Positions 5,839 through 7,307 of a DNA stretch of 7,307 nt are shown here, piece by piece. Positions within the stretch are counted from its first letter, which is position 1, and every line of letters begins with the position of its first letter. The position numbers and the translations under genes were made by a program. The notes under the pieces were generated by a model. That model ran no database searches, was not told where the DNA came from, and saw only the letters and a program-made list of their open reading frames with translations. This DNA comes from an uncultured Leucothrix sp. (GTDB lineage: Bacteria; Pseudomonadota; Gammaproteobacteria; Thiotrichales; Thiotrichaceae): the NCBI GenBank assembly GCA_937923375.1, contig CALAJG010000108.1, positions 1 to 7,307 of the forward strand, in the 5' to 3' direction.

Positions 5839-6948
5839 TCAACGAAAACCATTTTTGGGGTCAACCTTATCAATCTCAGCAACGGTGATCAAAGAACGGT
5901 CTTTACGAATAAACTCTATAGGTGCTGTTGCACCAATTCTCAAGTTACCAATGATATTTTTAAGGCTGGCGCTATTACGGACGCGACTACCATTGGCTTG
6001 GACTATCACATCGCCACTTTGTAAGCCCGCCTGATCCGCTGGCGAGTTAATAACAATCCGGGAAATCAAAGCGCCTTCCATACTCTTGAGCCCTAGTTTC
6101 TTGACTAGGGCTGGCGTAAGGTTTTGTATTTCAACACCAAGTTGACCGCGGGTGACCTCACCATACTGAATCAATTGGTCTTTGATATTACGAACCATAT
6201 CTGAAGGAATTGCAAACCCAATACCAACACTGCCACCACTGCGGCTCCCTAGAATGGCTGTATTAATCCCAATTAGCTCGCCACGAAGATTTACCAGTGC
6301 TCCCCCAGAATTCCCAGGGTTGATTGGCGCATCCGTCTGAATAAAATTTTCATACGCCTCGATACCCAAGCCTGAACGTCCCAGCGCGCTAACTATTCCC
6401 GAGGTCGCCGTTTGACCCAATCCAAACGGGTTCCCAATGGCCACAACAAAATCACCAACACGTAGTTTTTTGCTATTGGCTAGCGAGATAGCGCTCAAAC
6501 CCTCAGGCTTGATTTGCAACACCCCTACATCAGCTTCGGTGTCAGTACCGATTACTTTTGCACTGAACTCACGACCATCAGCCAGCCTCACTTTGATCTT
6601 TAGGGCGCCGTAAATGACATGTGCATTGGTAACTATATAGCCATTATTTTTATCAATGATGATACCAGACCCCGTGCCTTTAGCCCGCTCAGGCATCTCC
6701 CTGCCAAAAAGGGTAAGGTAATTGCTTCTCACCTGTGCGTTGCCTGGTAGCGTCCCCTCTGTAACAATATCGACAACCGCTGGCATCACTTTTTCCAACA
6801 TATCTGCCAATGAAGGTAGCGCCACACCGTTAACAGAACTAGGTAGCGCTGCTAAAGCGACACCGTTTGAACATAGCACCATGAAAGTGAAGACAAGTGA
6901 TGTCAATACCTTATAGCCCTTCATCCAAGTTCTTATTAAACCATTCAT
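5839..6948 (-). CDS. Do-like (HtrA/DegQ family) periplasmic serine protease with one PDZ domain
   Basis: A 369-residue trypsin-like protease of the HtrA family, expected to degrade or sense misfolded envelope proteins. Order: an N-terminal signal or anchor segment (hydrophobic about residues 15-33, with ALA before ALPSS a plausible cleavage site); protease domain about 50-255 with triad His110 (TNAHV), Asp140 (EADVGVLQI) and Ser214 (PGNSGGAL); and a single PDZ domain about 270-360. DegP and DegQ have two PDZ domains and about 450 residues, whereas DegS has one. The loop before GTGSGI is about 25 residues and contains LTLFGREMPE, which looks more like DegQ than the short DegS loop. No lipobox is present. 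ATG 6948 has a weak GAG site upstream; ATG 6924 (361 residues) also gives a good signal peptide, and TTG 6960 is less likely. It starts 42 bp after the CbpA-like gene, so a proteostasis operon is likely. Confidence 0.9.
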   Translation of the reverse strand: MNGLIRTWMKGYKVLTSLVFTFMVLCSNGVALAALPSSVNGVALPSLADMLEKVMPAVVDIVTEGTLPGNAQVRSNYLTLFGREMPERAKGTGSGIIIDKNNGYIVTNAHVIYGALKIKVRLADGREFSAKVIGTDTEADVGVLQIKPEGLSAISLANSKKLRVGDFVVAIGNPFGLGQTATSGIVSALGRSGLGIEAYENFIQTDAPINPGNSGGALVNLRGELIGINTAILGSRSGGSVGIGFAIPSDMVRNIKDQLIQYGEVTRGQLGVEIQNLTPALVKKLGLKSMEGALISRIVINSPADQAGLQSGDVIVQANGSRVRNSASLKNIIGNLRIGATAPIEFIRKDRSLITVAEIDKVDPKNGFR

Positions 6949-6990
6949 CCCAATACTCAATCTACTACATCTAAAATTCTCAGCAATCTA

Positions 6991-7307
6991 CTAAAGTGCC
7001 TGGCGCGGATCCCACGCAAACAGATCCTGCATTTTCTTATAGAAGGCCCTTTGCTCTTGTGTCGTTACAGGCGGCGCAACAACTTTAAGAATCACATATT
7101 GATCGCCTGCTGAAGCGCCGGGCAACCCTTTCCCTTTGAGCCTCATTTTACTACCCGACTTAGTACCTTCAGGCACAGTCAGCTTTATACTACCACCTAA
7201 TGTTGGAACCGTCACACTCGCTCCTAATGCAGACTCCCAGGGAGCAATAGGTAATTCCACATAGACATCTTTACCTTCCAAACGGAATTTTGGATGCTTA
7301 TTGATTT
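6991..7307 (-). CDS. CbpA-like DnaJ-family co-chaperone, C-terminal part (runs off right edge)
   Basis: The last 104 residues of a type II J-domain protein resembling CbpA, the DnaJ-like partner of DnaK. Only the second C-terminal substrate-binding domain and tail are in the window. Visible motifs are HPKFRLEGKDVYVELPIAPWE, then ALGASVTVPTLGGSIKLTVPEGTKSG and the KGKGLPG turn, ending in a helical segment with WDPR. The reading frame is open to the right edge, and the J domain, G/F-rich linker and first C-terminal domain lie beyond it, so a true start cannot be given. DnaJ of type I would also show zinc-finger cysteines upstream, which cannot be checked here. The short gap to the Do-like protease downstream links cytoplasmic chaperoning with envelope proteolysis in one transcription unit. 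Confidence 0.88.
   Translation of the reverse strand, partial: INKHPKFRLEGKDVYVELPIAPWESALGASVTVPTLGGSIKLTVPEGTKSGSKMRLKGKGLPGASAGDQYVILKVVAPPVTTQEQRAFYKKMQDLFAWDPRQAL

Noticed and set aside
6991..7281. A complete small gene starting at TTG 7281
   Set aside because: The frame stays open upstream to the window edge and matches the CbpA C-terminal domain, so it is the end of a longer gene.

Overview
The window looks like chromosomal DNA of a marine- or pseudomonad-type gammaproteobacterium. The basis is the gene content: Coq7 rather than UbiF for ubiquinone hydroxylation, a diheme cytochrome c4 divergent from EngB with a DsbA-family gene next to the cytochrome, a glycolate oxidase locus with a divergent FCD-type regulator, and a CbpA-type DnaJ homologue. 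No rRNA, tRNA, IS element, integrase, phage gene or CRISPR array is visible.

Left region (1-2321), glycolate use: glcD (cut by the left edge) and glcG lie on the minus strand in the transcription order glcG-glcD. A GntR/FCD regulator (glcC-like) is divergent on the plus strand. The spacer holds two 15-17 bp palindromes with the TGGT-N3-ACCA core used by FadR-group regulators. One lies between plausible -35 and -10 boxes of the regulator's own promoter, and the predicted transcript start falls on its ATG.

Middle region (2377-5487), respiration and envelope redox: on the minus strand a cytochrome c4 precursor is followed by a hairpin/T-tract, then a lipoprotein DsbA-family oxidoreductase and coq7, the last two separated by 6 bp. 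The essential GTPase gene engB diverges from the cytochrome gene across a spacer rich in inverted repeats.

Right region (5488-7307), RNA and proteostasis: an intergenic stretch of about 350 bp carries a promoter, folded elements and a strong intrinsic terminator, all on the minus strand. This makes it a candidate small RNA gene of about 224 nt. Upstream of it, a CbpA-like co-chaperone (cut by the right edge) and a one-PDZ Do-like periplasmic serine protease form a probable operon.

Most of the window is well-known housekeeping and metabolic content. The least explained parts are the candidate sRNA (5528-5751), the palindrome-rich c4/engB spacer (4730-4858), the lipid-anchored DsbA with a long Ala-rich linker, and the possibly leaderless, self-regulated glycolate regulator.
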